A DNA stretch of 61,777 nt from Hyphomicrobiaceae bacterium (GCA_025359185.1 JANYHF010000027.1:1-61777); one strand, 5' to 3'; counted from the first letter of the stretch, positions 19,443 to 28,541 are shown. The notes: generated from the letters alone by a model not told the origin. Translations and numbers: made by a program.

Positions 19443-20156
19443 ATGCGGCCTTCCAAACGTCAGCCTGACGAGCTTCGTCCTGTCCAGATCGAGCGCGCCG
19501 TGTCGATGCACGCCGAGGGCTCGTGCCTGATCAAATTCGGCAACACCCATGTGCTGTGCACCGCCAGCATCGAGGAGCGGGTGCCACCGTGGCTGAAGGG
19601 CCAGGGGCGCGGCTGGGTGACGGCGGAGTATTCGATGCTGCCGCGCGCCACGTCCGAGCGGACGCGCCGCGAAGTGACGCAAGGCCACGCGTCAGGAAGA
19701 ACACAGGAAATTCAACGACTTATCGGCCGATCCTTGCGCGCGGTGGTAGACCTGCAGAAGCTCGGCGAAAAGCAGATCACCGTCGATTGCGACGTGCTGC
19801 AGGCCGATGGCGGCACGCGCACGGCGTCCATCACAGGCGCCTGGATCGCCTTGAAGGATTGCATGACATGGATGCGCGCGCGCGACATGATCGGCGACGC
19901 AGTGATGCGCGACCAAGTGGCGGCGATCTCCTGTGGCATCTACAAGGGCCAAGCCGTGCTCGACCTCGACTACGCGGAAGATTCCAACGCTGACGCAGAC
20001 GCCAACTTCGTCATGACCGGGACCGGTGGCATCGTCGAAGTGCAGGGCACCGCTGAGGGCAAGCCGTTCAGCCAGGAGGCGTTCGACGAGCTGATGTCAC
20101 TCGCGCGCAAAGGCATCAGGGACCTGGTCGAGCTGCAAAAGATGACGGTTGGTTAG
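19443..20156 (+). CDS. rph: Ribonuclease PH
   Basis: The 237-residue product begins [20 protein letters not shown] and carries the RNase PH signatures [74 protein letters not shown]. It is a phosphate-dependent 3'-5' exoribonuclease that trims tRNA 3' ends. The start at 19443 is chosen by family alignment; the frame opens 18 codons upstream. It is the first gene of rph-rdgB-hemW, with two bases between rph and rdgB. Confidence 0.97.
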   Translation: MRPSKRQPDELRPVQIERAVSMHAEGSCLIKFGNTHVLCTASIEERVPPWLKGQGRGWVTAEYSMLPRATSERTRREVTQGHASGRTQEIQRLIGRSLRAVVDLQKLGEKQITVDCDVLQADGGTRTASITGAWIALKDCMTWMRARDMIGDAVMRDQVAAISCGIYKGQAVLDLDYAEDSNADADANFVMTGTGGIVEVQGTAEGKPFSQEAFDELMSLARKGIRDLVELQKMTVG

Positions 20157-20158
20157 CC

Positions 20159-20773
20159 ATGCCGGTGAGGCTGAAACGTGGTGAGCGGCTTGTTCTGGCG
20201 ACCCACAACCAGGGCAAACTGCGCGAGATGCGCGCATTGCTCGTGCCCTATGGCGTCGAGCTGGTGGCGGCGGGCGACCTCGGACTGGCCGAACCGGCCG
20301 AGACCGAAACGACCTTCATCGGCAATGCGACAATCAAGGCCATGGCTGCGGCCAACGCCTCGGGGCTGACGGCGCTGTCGGACGATTCCGGCATCGAGAT
20401 CGCCGGGCTCAACGGGGCGCCGGGCGTTGTCTCGGCCGATTGGGCCGGGCCGTCGAAGGATTTCCGGCTGGCGATGCAGCGCGTGCATGACGAAATGCTG
20501 GCACGGGGCCTGAATTTCGACGGCAAGCCGCGCGCCAATTTCACGTCCGTTCTTTGCCTCGCGCGGCCCGGCGAACCAGCCCAGAGGTTCGAAGGCAAAG
20601 TTTTCGGCCATATTGTCTGGCCTCCGCGGGGCTCCTACGGCTTCGGCTACGACCCCATGTTCGTCCCCGATGGCCATACGCAAACCTTCGGCGAAATGGA
20701 CCCGTTCCTAAAACATCGCCTGTCGCACCGGGCGCGATCGTTCGAAAAATTCGCAGGCGCGTGCCTTGACTGA
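20159..20773 (+). CDS. rdgB: XTP/dITP pyrophosphatase (RdgB/HAM1)
   Basis: A 204-residue protein with LVLATHNQGKLREMRALL, TFIGNATIKAMAAANASGLT, ALSDDSGIEIAGLNGAPGVV and GSYGFGYDPMFVPDG, then HRLSHRARSFEKF. These are the HAM1 family motifs. It hydrolyses dITP, XTP and other non-canonical purine triphosphates and so keeps them out of DNA and RNA. Begins two bases after rph and overlaps hemW by eight bases, so the three genes form one transcript. Confidence 0.97.
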   Translation: MPVRLKRGERLVLATHNQGKLREMRALLVPYGVELVAAGDLGLAEPAETETTFIGNATIKAMAAANASGLTALSDDSGIEIAGLNGAPGVVSADWAGPSKDFRLAMQRVHDEMLARGLNFDGKPRANFTSVLCLARPGEPAQRFEGKVFGHIVWPPRGSYGFGYDPMFVPDGHTQTFGEMDPFLKHRLSHRARSFEKFAGACLD

Positions 20774-21968
20774 GATTACGCCAGCGGCCATCGCGGCCCA
20801 TGCGGGCTTTGGCGTCTACGTGCATTGGCCGTTCTGCGCCGCCAAATGCCCCTATTGCGATTTCAATAGCCATGTCCGGCATGGCGGCGTCGATGAGGGG
20901 CGCTTCAAAGTCGCGCTTCTGGCGGAACTTGGCCACCAGGCGGCCCTGCAACCCAAGCAGCCTGTGCGCAGCATTTTCTTTGGTGGCGGCACTCCGTCGC
21001 TGATGTCGGCGGGGCTGGTCGGCGCGATGATCGACGCCATTGCAGGCCATTGGCCGCTGGAGCCGGGCGTCGAGATCACGCTCGAAGCCAACCCGTCCAG
21101 CGCCGATGCGGGCCGGTTCGCGGGCTACCGCGCGGCCGGAGTCAACCGCGTCTCGCTGGGTGTCCAGGCGCTCAACGATCCGGACCTCAAGTTTCTCGGC
21201 CGTTTGCACAATGTTGCCGAGGCTAAGTCCGCACTGGCGCTGGCCCGCAGGCATTTCGAACGCGTGTCCTTCGACCTGATCTACGCACGCCCAAAGCAGA
21301 CTGTTTCGGAATGGTCAGTAGAGCTCAATGAAGCCATCACGTACGGCCCCGATCACCTCTCGGTCTATCAGCTGACTATAGAGGACGGCACGCCGTTCGC
21401 CGCTTTGCATCGCGCTGGCAAGCTGGTGACGCCCGCCGCCGAAGCCGCCGATGATCTCTACGCCGCCACCCAAGACATCTGCGAGGCCGCCGGGCTGCCC
21501 GCCTACGAAGTCTCGAACCACGCGCGGCCGGGTGAAGAGGCGCGTCACAATCTGGTTTATTGGCGCTACGGCACCTATGCGGGCGTTGGGCCCGGCGCGC
21601 ATGGCCGCCTGATTGCGGGCGGCAGGCGGTTGGCACTCTCGACGGAGCGTAATCCTGAGCGCTGGGCCGCAATGGTCGAAGCCAACGGTCACGGCCTGAT
21701 CGAGCGCGCGCCGTTGGCCCTGAGCCAGCAGGCCGACGAGCGCCTGATCATGGGGCTGCGGCTGAGCGAGGGCCTGTCGCGAAAGGCTTTCGCAATCGCA
21801 ACGGGTTTCACGCTCGATGAGGCGCTGCTGGGCGAACTGGCGGCTCAGACGCTGATTGTCATGGGCGAGGACCGCATCGCCGCCACTGGCCGTGGGCGCA
21901 TGGTGCTCAACCGGATTGTCTATGAACTCTCAAATGCACTGAAGCCAGCCGCGCAAACGGCCGCCTAA
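20766..21968 (+). CDS. hemW: HemW-type radical SAM haem chaperone (HemN-like)
   Basis: A 400-residue radical SAM protein: GVYVHWPFCAAKCPYCDFNS holds the CxxxCxxC cluster motif, followed by SIFFGGGTPSLM, EITLEANPSS, VNRVSLGVQALNDPDLKFLG and a C-terminal winged-helix-like HemN_C region. The YCDFNS context is that of HemW, proposed to insert haem into respiratory enzymes, and not of true coproporphyrinogen dehydrogenase. It starts with TTG at 20766, overlapping the end of rdgB. Its stop overlaps the end of the convergent lipoprotein gene. Confidence 0.93.
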   Translation: MTEITPAAIAAHAGFGVYVHWPFCAAKCPYCDFNSHVRHGGVDEGRFKVALLAELGHQAALQPKQPVRSIFFGGGTPSLMSAGLVGAMIDAIAGHWPLEPGVEITLEANPSSADAGRFAGYRAAGVNRVSLGVQALNDPDLKFLGRLHNVAEAKSALALARRHFERVSFDLIYARPKQTVSEWSVELNEAITYGPDHLSVYQLTIEDGTPFAALHRAGKLVTPAAEAADDLYAATQDICEAAGLPAYEVSNHARPGEEARHNLVYWRYGTYAGVGPGAHGRLIAGGRRLALSTERNPERWAAMVEANGHGLIERAPLALSQQADERLIMGLRLSEGLSRKAFAIATGFTLDEALLGELAAQTLIVMGEDRIAATGRGRMVLNRIVYELSNALKPAAQTAA

Positions 21969-23206
21969 AGCTGGGCCACATTGAACGCGCTCGGCGCGGC
22001 GTCAACGACATGGGGGCCGAATTTGGTGACTTCGAGAATGGCGAGGCCGCGTTCGCTGGTGCCTTCCGGGCGCAAGCGGAACAGGCCATCAAGCCCGGCA
22101 AAACCGCTCGGCCGCGTCAATGTCTCTGACGTAAACCGCTGTCCTGGCATATTGGCCGCCAAGGCCAAGGCGAGGGTCACCGCATCATAGCCGAGGGTCG
22201 CAAGGCGCGCGGGCGCAGCGCCATAGTTCTTGGCGTAACGGGCCGCAAAATCCTTCCAGACGGCCGGATCAGGCCCTGCGAACCAGCCACCAGTGAGGCC
22301 CGCCTCCTGGCCAATCGAGGGATAATCCCAGCCGCCAGTCCCCAGCAGCTTCACGGTTTTGGCATCGATGGCGTTGTAGGGCAGCATCGGCGAAACGATC
22401 GGCAGCACGTCCTGGCCACCGGGGATCAGCAGCGCATCGATAGGCGCGCCCGACTTCTGCGCTGCCAGGAAATCCGCCTTCAGCCGGTTGACCGGTTCGG
22501 CGACCGCATTGGCGTCCACCGCATAGCGCTCGATAGCGGCAATCCGCCCGCCTGCCCGCTTCACCGCCGCCTGAAACGCCTGCTCGACCAGAGCGCCGTA
22601 AGGCGTCTGAGGCACCAGGGCCGCAAAGGTCCGTTTGCCATTGCTCGCGGCAAAGGTGACCACCCGGTCTACGTCGGCGCCCGCGAGAAAGCTCAGAAGA
22701 TAAACGCCATTACCCGCCACCTTACGGTCGCTGGAAAACGCCAGCACGGGCACATTGGCTTGGCGGGCCACGGGCGCAACAGCCTGCACTTCGGCCGCGT
22801 AGAGCGGGCCAAGCAGCAGCTCGGCGCCTTCGCGGACGGCAGCCTGGGCTGCGGCGGCTGCGCCCTGCGCCGTGCCAAGTGTATCTTTGGGAATGAGTGC
22901 GATATTGGCGCCGCTGACATCGAACAGAGCTAACTCAGCGGCTTGCTTCAGCGCTGTCGCGATCTGTGCGCCATCACCGCTCTTGCTGAACGGCAGGAGC
23001 AGGCCAACTTTGACGGAGGCTGCCGACAACGTGCTGCCCGTGGGGGCGGCCGTTGTGGTTTGGCTCTGGGTCAGTGAGGATTGTGCGCTTTCGCCGCCGC
23101 CGGTTGAGCAGCCTGGCAAGAGCGCTGCCGCCGTGCCCATCAAAACAATACGGCGCGTCAATTCCGCGCCGGCGGGTGTTTGTGGGAACTGGCGTATCTT
23201 GGCCAT
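21965..23206 (-). CDS. Penicillin-binding protein activator (LpoA/YraM-like lipoprotein)
   Basis: From MAKIRQFPQTPAG the 413-residue product shows a lipoprotein signal with lipobox LLPGC (IVLMGTAAALLPGCSTGGG), then a periplasmic-binding-protein fold: VKVGLLLPFSKSGDGAQIAT, LGTAQGAAAAAQAAVREGAE, LLGPLYAAEVQAVAPVA, VLAFSSDRKVAGNGVYLLSF. This is the LppC/LpoA family that stimulates peptidoglycan synthases from the outer membrane. Placement opposite rsmI-yraN-gshB matches the conserved yraM-rsmI-yraN locus. An in-frame ATG at 23236 is an equally possible start. Confidence 0.88.
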   Translation of the reverse strand: MAKIRQFPQTPAGAELTRRIVLMGTAAALLPGCSTGGGESAQSSLTQSQTTTAAPTGSTLSAASVKVGLLLPFSKSGDGAQIATALKQAAELALFDVSGANIALIPKDTLGTAQGAAAAAQAAVREGAELLLGPLYAAEVQAVAPVARQANVPVLAFSSDRKVAGNGVYLLSFLAGADVDRVVTFAASNGKRTFAALVPQTPYGALVEQAFQAAVKRAGGRIAAIERYAVDANAVAEPVNRLKADFLAAQKSGAPIDALLIPGGQDVLPIVSPMLPYNAIDAKTVKLLGTGGWDYPSIGQEAGLTGGWFAGPDPAVWKDFAARYAKNYGAAPARLATLGYDAVTLALALAANMPGQRFTSETLTRPSGFAGLDGLFRLRPEGTSERGLAILEVTKFGPHVVDAAPSAFNVAQL

Positions 23207-23364
23207 GCCGTCCGGTATCGCTTCTCTCAGGCGCATCGACAATCCGGGATCATCCGCAACGCGATAAAAGAACAGTATGTCGATAGCGAGGTCATCTGAC
23301 CCCGGTGTATGAAGGGGATTCGGCAGGGCGGCAAGCAAGAGTTCGTGCGGGAGAGACAAGGCGC

Positions 23365-24291
23365 GTGACGGGAACCTCAGACGCCACCAGCCATGATGAA
23401 CTGTTGCTGCGGGCGGTGGGCCGCGAACTGGCGGAGCTGCTGGTGCGGCCCCTGGCGGCGGGCCTCTATCTGGTCGCAACTCCAATCGGCCATCTCGGCG
23501 ATGTCACGCTGCGGGCGCTGGCGATCATGGCGCGATCCGATGTGCTCTACTGCGAGGATACGCGCCACAGCCGCAAATTGCTGGATCGCTATAGCATCCG
23601 CCGCCCCTTGCGCCGCTATCATGAGCACAATGCCGGACTGGAGCGGCCGATGATTTTGGCCGAACTCAGCCAAGGCCGTAGTGTGGCGCTAATTTCTGAT
23701 GCCGGGACGCCATTGGTTTCGGATCCCGGCTTCAAGCTGGTGCGCGCGGCCCTGGATGCCGGGTTTCGCGCCTTCAGCGTGCCGGGTCCGTCCGCCGTAC
23801 TTGCGGGACTGACGGCCTCGGGTCTGCCCAGTGATTGCTTCACATTTGCAGGCTTTCTGCCGGTCAAGACCGGCCAACGACTGGAACGGCTGCGCGAACT
23901 TGCCGAAAGCTCCGGAACCTTGATCTTTTTCGAGGCGCCCGCAAGAGTGGCCGCAACCTTGGCGGCACTGGGTGAAGTGTTTGGTCCCGGCACCCCGGCA
24001 GCCGTGGCGCGCGAACTCACCAAACTGCATGAAGAAATGCGTACAGGCAGCCTCGCCGAGTTGCACGCCTGGGCCGATGCGCAATCGATACGCGGCGAAG
24101 CGGTCATCCTGGTTGCGCCTGCCCGCCATACGCCAAAAGATACCACGGACGAGGAGATCACCCAGGCGTTGGAGGGAGAAAAAGCGGGTAGCCTGAGAGA
24201 CAGGGTAGATGCTGTGACCGCGCGGTTGCGCACACAACGCAAACGTGTCTATGATTTGGCCCTGCACGTGTATGAGGACAGGCAGACATGA
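23365..24291 (+). CDS. rsmI: 16S rRNA 2'-O-methyltransferase RsmI
   Basis: The product contains GLYLVATPIGHLGDVTLRAL, VLYCEDTRHSRKLLDRY, HEHNAGLERP, LISDAGTPLVSDPGFKLV and LTASGLPSDCFTFAGFLPVK, the tetrapyrrole-methylase-like RsmI signature. It methylates C1402 of 16S rRNA with SAM. GTG at 23365 with AAGG nearby is preferred; the frame opens at another GTG at 23305. About 308 residues, slightly longer than usual because of an N-terminal lead (HDELLLRAVGRELAELLVRP). Overlaps yraN by four bases (ATGA). Confidence 0.93.
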   Translation: MTGTSDATSHDELLLRAVGRELAELLVRPLAAGLYLVATPIGHLGDVTLRALAIMARSDVLYCEDTRHSRKLLDRYSIRRPLRRYHEHNAGLERPMILAELSQGRSVALISDAGTPLVSDPGFKLVRAALDAGFRAFSVPGPSAVLAGLTASGLPSDCFTFAGFLPVKTGQRLERLRELAESSGTLIFFEAPARVAATLAALGEVFGPGTPAAVARELTKLHEEMRTGSLAELHAWADAQSIRGEAVILVAPARHTPKDTTDEEITQALEGEKAGSLRDRVDAVTARLRTQRKRVYDLALHVYEDRQT

Positions 24292-24677
24292 CAGCCCTTG
24301 TCGCCAGCTACCAAAGCAGTCTTTGGCACCGTCAGAGCTACCAAACGGGCAAGCTCTCGGAACTTGCGGCCGAAATGGTGCTACGGTGGAAGGGCTACAG
24401 TATCCTCGACAGGCGCTTCAAGACCACAGGGGGCGAGATTGACCTGATCGCCCGGCGTGGCGGCCGCGTCGCTTTTGTGGAAGTGAAACGGCGGGCAACG
24501 ATTGATGATGCTTTGGATACGCTGACACCGCGGCTGCGCCGCCGGGTGCGCTACGCGGCCGAACTGTGGATGCAGAAATACGACGAATACGGCAAACTCG
24601 ATGTCGCGTTCGATGTGGTGCTGCTCACGCCCACCAGTTGGCCTGTTCACATGTTGGATGCGTTTCCTTTCGAGTAG
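24288..24677 (+). CDS. yraN: YraN family (UPF0102) nuclease-like protein
   Basis: A 129-residue protein with GKLSELAAEMVLRWKGYSIL, DRRFKTTGGEIDLIARRGGR, VAFVEVKRRATIDDALDTL. The E-I-D...V-E-V-K pattern is that of PD-(D/E)XK nuclease-like UPF0102 proteins; the exact role is not settled. Translationally coupled to rsmI by the ATGA overlap. Confidence 0.95.
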   Translation: MTALVASYQSSLWHRQSYQTGKLSELAAEMVLRWKGYSILDRRFKTTGGEIDLIARRGGRVAFVEVKRRATIDDALDTLTPRLRRRVRYAAELWMQKYDEYGKLDVAFDVVLLTPTSWPVHMLDAFPFE

Positions 24678-24739
24678 GGACTTTGGTCACGGGTTTGCTA
24701 TGAAGGGATATCAAGCCTTCTCACCCGGACCGCCCGCTC

Positions 24740-25687
24740 ATGCCGCTGAACATTGCCTGCCAGATGGACCCGATCGAGCGCATCGATATTCGTGGCGACT
24801 CGACCTTCGCCCTGTTGTTGGAAGCCCAGCGGCGGGGCCACACACTCTTTTATTACCAGCCATCGGCGCTGACATTTCGCGAGGGTAGGCTACGCGCGAC
24901 CGGCTCCACTGTGACCGTGACGGACAAGGCGGGCGACTACTACAACCTGAGCGAGCCGCGCACGGAGGATCTGTCACACCAGGACGTGGTCCTGCTGCGG
25001 CAAGATCCGCCGTTCGATATGAACTACATCACGACAACGCACCTTCTCGAACACATCCACCCCAAAACGCTGGTGGTGAACGATCCTGCCCATGTGCGCA
25101 ACGCACCGGAAAAGCTCTTTGTACTGGAGTTTCCCGAACTCATGCCGCCGACCATGGTGACGCGGTCGCTCCAAGACGTTGCCGCGTTCCGTCGCGATTA
25201 CAAGGACATCATCGTCAAGCCGCTGTATGGCAACGGTGGCGCGGGCGTATTCCGAATCACCGAGGGCGATACCAATCTTGCCTCGCTGGTCGAAATGTTC
25301 CACGCCGCCTTCCGCGAACCTTTCATGGTGCAGCAGTACCGGCCCGAGGTGCGGCTCGGTGACAAGCGCATCATTATGGTCGATGGCGTTTATGCCGGCG
25401 CCATCAACCGGGTGCCAGCGGCAGGCGAAACGCGCTCCAATATGCATGTCGGCGGCCGTCCCGAACCCACAGGGCTCACCAAACGCGAAGCCGAAATCTG
25501 CGAGCGCATCGGCCCGGAGTTGAAACGGCGTGGATTGATTTTTGTCGGCATCGATGTCATCGGCGACTATCTCACCGAAATCAATGTCACCTCGCCGACG
25601 GGCATCCGGCAGGTCAAGGCGTTTGGCGGCGCCGATATCGCCGCTTTGATCTGGGATTCCATCGAAAGCAAAAAATCGTCAACATAA
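24740..25687 (+). CDS. gshB: Glutathione synthetase
   Basis: The 315-residue ATP-grasp enzyme starts [20 protein letters not shown] and contains [57 protein letters not shown] and [20 protein letters not shown]. It joins gamma-glutamylcysteine and glycine to glutathione. It ends the rsmI-yraN-gshB run, 62 bp after yraN. Length is normal. Confidence 0.97.
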   Translation: MPLNIACQMDPIERIDIRGDSTFALLLEAQRRGHTLFYYQPSALTFREGRLRATGSTVTVTDKAGDYYNLSEPRTEDLSHQDVVLLRQDPPFDMNYITTTHLLEHIHPKTLVVNDPAHVRNAPEKLFVLEFPELMPPTMVTRSLQDVAAFRRDYKDIIVKPLYGNGGAGVFRITEGDTNLASLVEMFHAAFREPFMVQQYRPEVRLGDKRIIMVDGVYAGAINRVPAAGETRSNMHVGGRPEPTGLTKREAEICERIGPELKRRGLIFVGIDVIGDYLTEINVTSPTGIRQVKAFGGADIAALIWDSIESKKSST

Positions 25688-25775
25688 ACGGGAGATAAAC
25701 GACGGGTTAAGATCGGGTTCAGCGCGGGGTCTCTATAACACAATCCATCAACGGTTACCCAACGGAGACCCCATC

Positions 25776-26207
25776 ATGAACCGCCTGATCTCAACCCTCG
25801 TCATCGCCACTGTCGTTGTTCTTTCCAGCGCCGAAGCCTTCGCCGGTGGCCGCGTCGTGATCGACCAGTACGGAGCCTTCAACGGTGTCGGGGCGGTCCA
25901 GCAGGGCGACAGTAACTTCATCCGCGTCTGGCAGAAGCGCCGTCACAACAAAGCAGTGATCCAGCAGTACGGCAACGCCAATACGTCGGTCAGCGGCCAG
26001 GACGGCACCTACAACGACAGCAATTCGCTCCAGACCGGCAACGGCAATGTCAGCGGCGTCGCTCAGATCGGCAGCAACAACAAGGCCAAGACAAAGCAGG
26101 CCGGTAACGGCAACGTCGCTGGCACCATCCAGGTCGGCAATGGCAACTCGTCCGACGCCACCCAGTACGGCGACGGCAATATCTCGGTCGTGATCCAGGG
26201 TAACTAG
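25776..26207 (+). CDS. Curlin-like amyloid repeat protein (CsgA/CsgB family)
   Basis: A 143-residue secreted protein: signal peptide MNRLISTLVIATVVVLSSAEAFAG cleaved near AFA/GG, then curlin-type repeats of the form Q-x-G-x2-N (QQGDSNF, QQYGNANTS, QTGNGNVS, QIGSNNKA, QAGNGNVA, QVGNGNSS, QYGDGNIS) about every 19-23 residues. These beta-arch repeats build extracellular amyloid fibres. It is followed 90 bp later by a csgH-like gene. No csgE, csgF or csgG is present in the window, so export must rely on genes elsewhere. Confidence 0.88.
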   Translation: MNRLISTLVIATVVVLSSAEAFAGGRVVIDQYGAFNGVGAVQQGDSNFIRVWQKRRHNKAVIQQYGNANTSVSGQDGTYNDSNSLQTGNGNVSGVAQIGSNNKAKTKQAGNGNVAGTIQVGNGNSSDATQYGDGNISVVIQGN

Positions 26208-26236
26208 GCCTATCGGTTAAATGTGACTTGACCGCC

Positions 26237-26266
26237 GGGGGAGGTGCAATGGTGCACCCACCCCCC
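26237..26266 (+). other. Hairpin between curlin and csgH genes
   Basis: GGGGG plus GGTGCA pairs with TGCACC plus CCCCCC around a short loop with one bulge. There is no T-tract after it. It may stabilise the curlin mRNA or partly stop transcription before csgH so that subunit exceeds chaperone; that effect is inferred. Confidence 0.45.
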
Positions 26267-26297
26267 GTGCGGGCGGACTCTTAAGGAGGTCCGATCC

Positions 26298-26693
26298 ATG
26301 CTGAGGCAAATGCGGTTTGCAGTTTTGGGTGCTGGTTTGGCTGCGGCCGGGCTGGTACTTGCTCCGGGAACCAGCGTCATGGCGAATTCGGCCGGTCCCG
26401 TGCAATGCCAAATTCAGGTGAGCCGCGTGGCAGGCGGTGTGGTGTTGCGGAGCGTCGCCAGCGCCAGCATCGCGGCTCACGGCAACTACAGTCTGGCCGT
26501 GAACAAGGATGGTGACGCAGGCAGCTCCGACATCAGCCAGGGCGGCGGGTTTTCGCTGGCTCCGGGCGGTGCAAGTACGCTCAGCGAGGTCAATCTCAGT
26601 CTGGAGAAAGGCGCGTCTTACGAGGCCGTGCTGACCTTGTCCTGGAAGGGCGGCAGTGTGAGTTGCCGCAAGTCCTTGCTGTCTGCAATCTAA
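26298..26693 (+). CDS. csgH: CsgH-like curli chaperone
   Basis: A 131-residue protein with a signal peptide (MRFAVLGAGLAAAGLVLAPG, cut near VMA/NS) and a mature beta-sandwich pattern: VQCQIQVSRVAGGVVLRSVA, GNYSLAVNKDGDAGSSDISQ, GGGFSLAPGGASTLSEVNLS, with two cysteines near the start and end (VQC, VSC) that could form a disulfide. This fits alphaproteobacterial CsgH, which keeps CsgA from aggregating in the periplasm. The start at 26298 has a strong AAGGAGG site eight bases upstream. Adjacent to the curlin gene, so likely one operon. Confidence 0.78.
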   Translation: MLRQMRFAVLGAGLAAAGLVLAPGTSVMANSAGPVQCQIQVSRVAGGVVLRSVASASIAAHGNYSLAVNKDGDAGSSDISQGGGFSLAPGGASTLSEVNLSLEKGASYEAVLTLSWKGGSVSCRKSLLSAI

Positions 26694-26715
26694 ACCGCCG
26701 TCTGCAATCTAAACG
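26682..26715 (+). repeat. 15-bp direct repeat spanning the csgH stop codon
   Basis: GTCTGCAATCTAAAC occurs at 26682-26696 and again at 26701-26715, 19 bp apart. The first copy encodes the last residues and stop codon of CsgH. It looks like a small tandem duplication. Confidence 0.7.
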
Positions 26716-26730
26716 ATCCGCCAAAAAGCC

Positions 26731-26786
26731 GCCCATCCCGCGCCGCGCTGGCCCCCTGCGGCCAGCGCCACGTCTGGGATGGGCGT
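26731..26786. other. Nested GC-rich hairpin downstream of csgH
   Basis: CGCCCATCCC pairs with GGGATGGGCG and encloses GCGCTGGCC pairing with GGCCAGCGC. No T-tract follows on either side. It may end the csg transcript or be another intergenic palindrome. Confidence 0.5.
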
Positions 26787-26938
26787 CGATCTGTGACCGA
26801 ACTCCCAACTGATAAGGGCCAACTGACAAGCGCAATTGGGTTATTACCTAGGGGCGGCGTTCTCTCATTGGTCTTGGGCGGGGCTGTTTACGCCGCTAGG
26901 CTCATTCGTTCGAGGCCCAGTTGAGCGTGCCCACCCCA

Positions 26939-27858
26939 ATGTTCGGCGTAATCTCCACCGTCGCCTTTATCGGCATCGAAGCGCGGATCGTTCAAGTCCA
27001 GGCTCAAATCACGCCAGGTGCGCCGTTTTTCGCTATAGTCGGCCTACCGGACAAAGCCGTGGCCGAGAGCCGCGAGCGCGTCCGCGCCGCCATGTATGCC
27101 ATCGGCCTGGGGTTGCCCAAACGGCACATCGTGATCAATCTGGCACCGGCTGACCTTCCAAAAGAAGGAAGCCATTTCGACCTGCCGATTGCGCTCGCTC
27201 TCATGGTGGCAAGCGGCGTCATGCCGCAGGAAACGCTGCACGACTTTTGCGCCATCGGCGAACTTGCGCTCGACGGCTCGATTGCTCCCGTCATAGGGGC
27301 ACTGCCCGCTGCCATGGGCGCCAACGCCATCAACAAAGGTCTGATCTGCCCCGCAAGCGCAGGACCGGAGGCGGCTTGGGCCTCGGCCGAGATGCCGGTG
27401 CTGGCCGCCCCGCACCTGCTTGCCCTGGTCAATCATTTCAAAGGCCTGCAATCCCTGGTGCGGCCAACACCGTCGTTGGCCGAGGATGAGGGCTTGGTTC
27501 CCGATTTGCGCGACATCAAAGGCCAGGAAAGCGCCAAGCGGGCCCTGGAAGTGGCAGCGGCAGGAGGCCACAATCTGCTGATGGTGGGTCCGCCGGGCTC
27601 GGGCAAATCGATGCTAGCGCAGCGGCTGCCGTCGATCCTGCCGCCACTCAGCGCCTCCGAAATGCTGGAAGTCTGTCAGATCCACAGCCTTGCCGGCGAA
27701 TTGTCACGCGGACTGCCCGGGCGCAGGCGGCCGTTTCGTGCACCGCATCATTCGGCCAGCATGGCAGCCCTGGTAGGCGGCGGCACCAAACCCCGGCCGG
27801 GTGAAGTGGCGCTGGCCCATCTGGGTGTGCTTTTCCTCGACGAACTGCCCGAGTTCTC
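26939..27858 (+). pseudogene. comM: comM (YifB-type Mg-chelatase-like AAA ATPase), 5' part, interrupted
   Basis: The N-terminal part of ComM: a LonC-like domain (AFIGIEARIVQVQAQITPG, IVGLPDKAVAESRERVRAAM, INLAPADLPKEGSHFDLPIA), then the AAA module with Walker A MVGPPGSGKSMLAQRLPSIL and Walker B VLFLDELPEF. The frame is cut right after Walker B by the element at 27859, and the hybrid frame stops four codons inside it. ComM is a hexameric helicase that promotes branch migration in natural transformation. ATG at 26939 is the likely start (a TTG at 26921 also opens the frame). Joined to 31837-32449 across the single target copy it gives 510 codons, the normal family length. Confidence 0.93.
27851..27858 (+). 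repeat. Left copy of 8-bp target site duplication (GAGTTCTC)
   Basis: GAGTTCTC is present here and again at 31829-31836, directly outside the two inverted ends. It encodes part of the conserved PEFS segment of comM. An 8-bp duplication is the size known for IS1595-family transposition. Confidence 0.9.
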
Positions 27859-27902
27859 CGGCATTGCGTAGCAAAAGAACTAAATGTGATGGTATTCAAA
27901 GC
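27859..27902 (+). repeat. Left terminal inverted repeat of the element
   Basis: 44 bp matching the complement of 31785-31828 with three mismatches (positions 28, 36 and 39 from the end). The outer 27 bp are identical. Confidence 0.92.
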
Positions 27903-27919
27903 CAAACACGAGGCATAAA

Positions 27920-28147
27920 ATGCGAACTCACTGGTCTGATTGCGCGGTCAACAATGGCCCGGCGCTGCCCATTGGTGAATGCGACTGCGGCGGCCTAGAG
28001 CTGGCAGATGGAGCTTGGCCGTCAGGTTTTCTTGGCCGGGGCCTGCTGGAACTTAATGTTGCAGTTCTTCTGGATGGATGCCTGTTGCAGGCCGTCAAAC
28101 TGCCCTTTCAGCTCGCCAAGCTGGGCGGCGTTCTGGCCATTTCCTGA
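27920..28147 (+). CDS. Possible small protein with CDCGGL motif
   Basis: A 75-codon frame whose first 30 residues, MRTHWSDCAVNNGPALPIGE then CDCGGLELA, look like small conserved proteins of Rhizobiales that carry a DCA..NGPA....CDCGGL block, perhaps metal binding. The remaining part runs antisense through the lipoprotein gene and is unlikely to be selected for. The protein may be a truncated remnant carried near the element end. Low confidence; recognition is from memory of the motif only. Confidence 0.35.
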   Translation: MRTHWSDCAVNNGPALPIGECDCGGLELADGAWPSGFLGRGLLELNVAVLLDGCLLQAVKLPFQLAKLGGVLAIS

Positions 28148-28405
28148 ATTCGCAAGCGCGATGAGAGGAAAAATCACAACGGCTAGCGTGGTTTTCACGG
28201 CGTCGTTTGTGGCGTTCTGATCTTGGACGCCAGAGAGTTCGACAACCTTGGCTGAGACCCGCTGCGCCTCTTGAGCGATCTGATCGCAGTTGTATGACTG
28301 ATATTGTAGCGGCGACACGTAGGACGCCGTGATGTTGCCGGATGACGAAGCGCAACCGGCAAGTGCCAATGTCGCGACCATAGGTAATACGACGAGTCCC
28401 CGCAT
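28022..28405 (-). CDS. Small lipoprotein, element cargo
   Basis: A 127-residue protein with a lipoprotein signal MRGLVVLPMVATLALAGCAS (lipobox LAGC). The mature part has a paired-cysteine pattern (YNCDQIAQEA... and KNCNIKF), a helical segment AQEAQRVSAKVVELSGVQ and a hydrophobic stretch LAVVIFPLIALA. The start at 28405 has GGAG four bases upstream; seven more codons are open upstream. Similar lipoproteins are common in Rhizobiales, but I know no function. It lies between the left end and the palindrome, divergent from the first winged-helix gene. Confidence 0.75.
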   Translation of the reverse strand: MRGLVVLPMVATLALAGCASSSGNITASYVSPLQYQSYNCDQIAQEAQRVSAKVVELSGVQDQNATNDAVKTTLAVVIFPLIALANSGNGQNAAQLGELKGQFDGLQQASIQKNCNIKFQQAPAKKT

Positions 28406-28512
28406 TGCTCCGTCCCCCCACTGCAAGCAATTCGCGTGCAGACTATGTGCTGTTGGTCGCTTTTACAAGCCCTGACTTGCTTAGGAAATTGTCGCCCTCA
28501 AGGAATGCGTGG

Positions 28513-28521
28513 TTATCCACA
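28513..28521 (+). promoter_or_regulatory. Consensus DnaA box (TTATCCACA)
   Basis: TTATCCACA is the exact nine-base DnaA box. It lies 21 bp before the 46-bp palindrome. A single box can occur by chance, so function is uncertain, but the pairing with a long palindrome in a mobile element is notable. Confidence 0.45.
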
Positions 28522-28541
28522 GCCCGCTTGGTGCAGACTCA

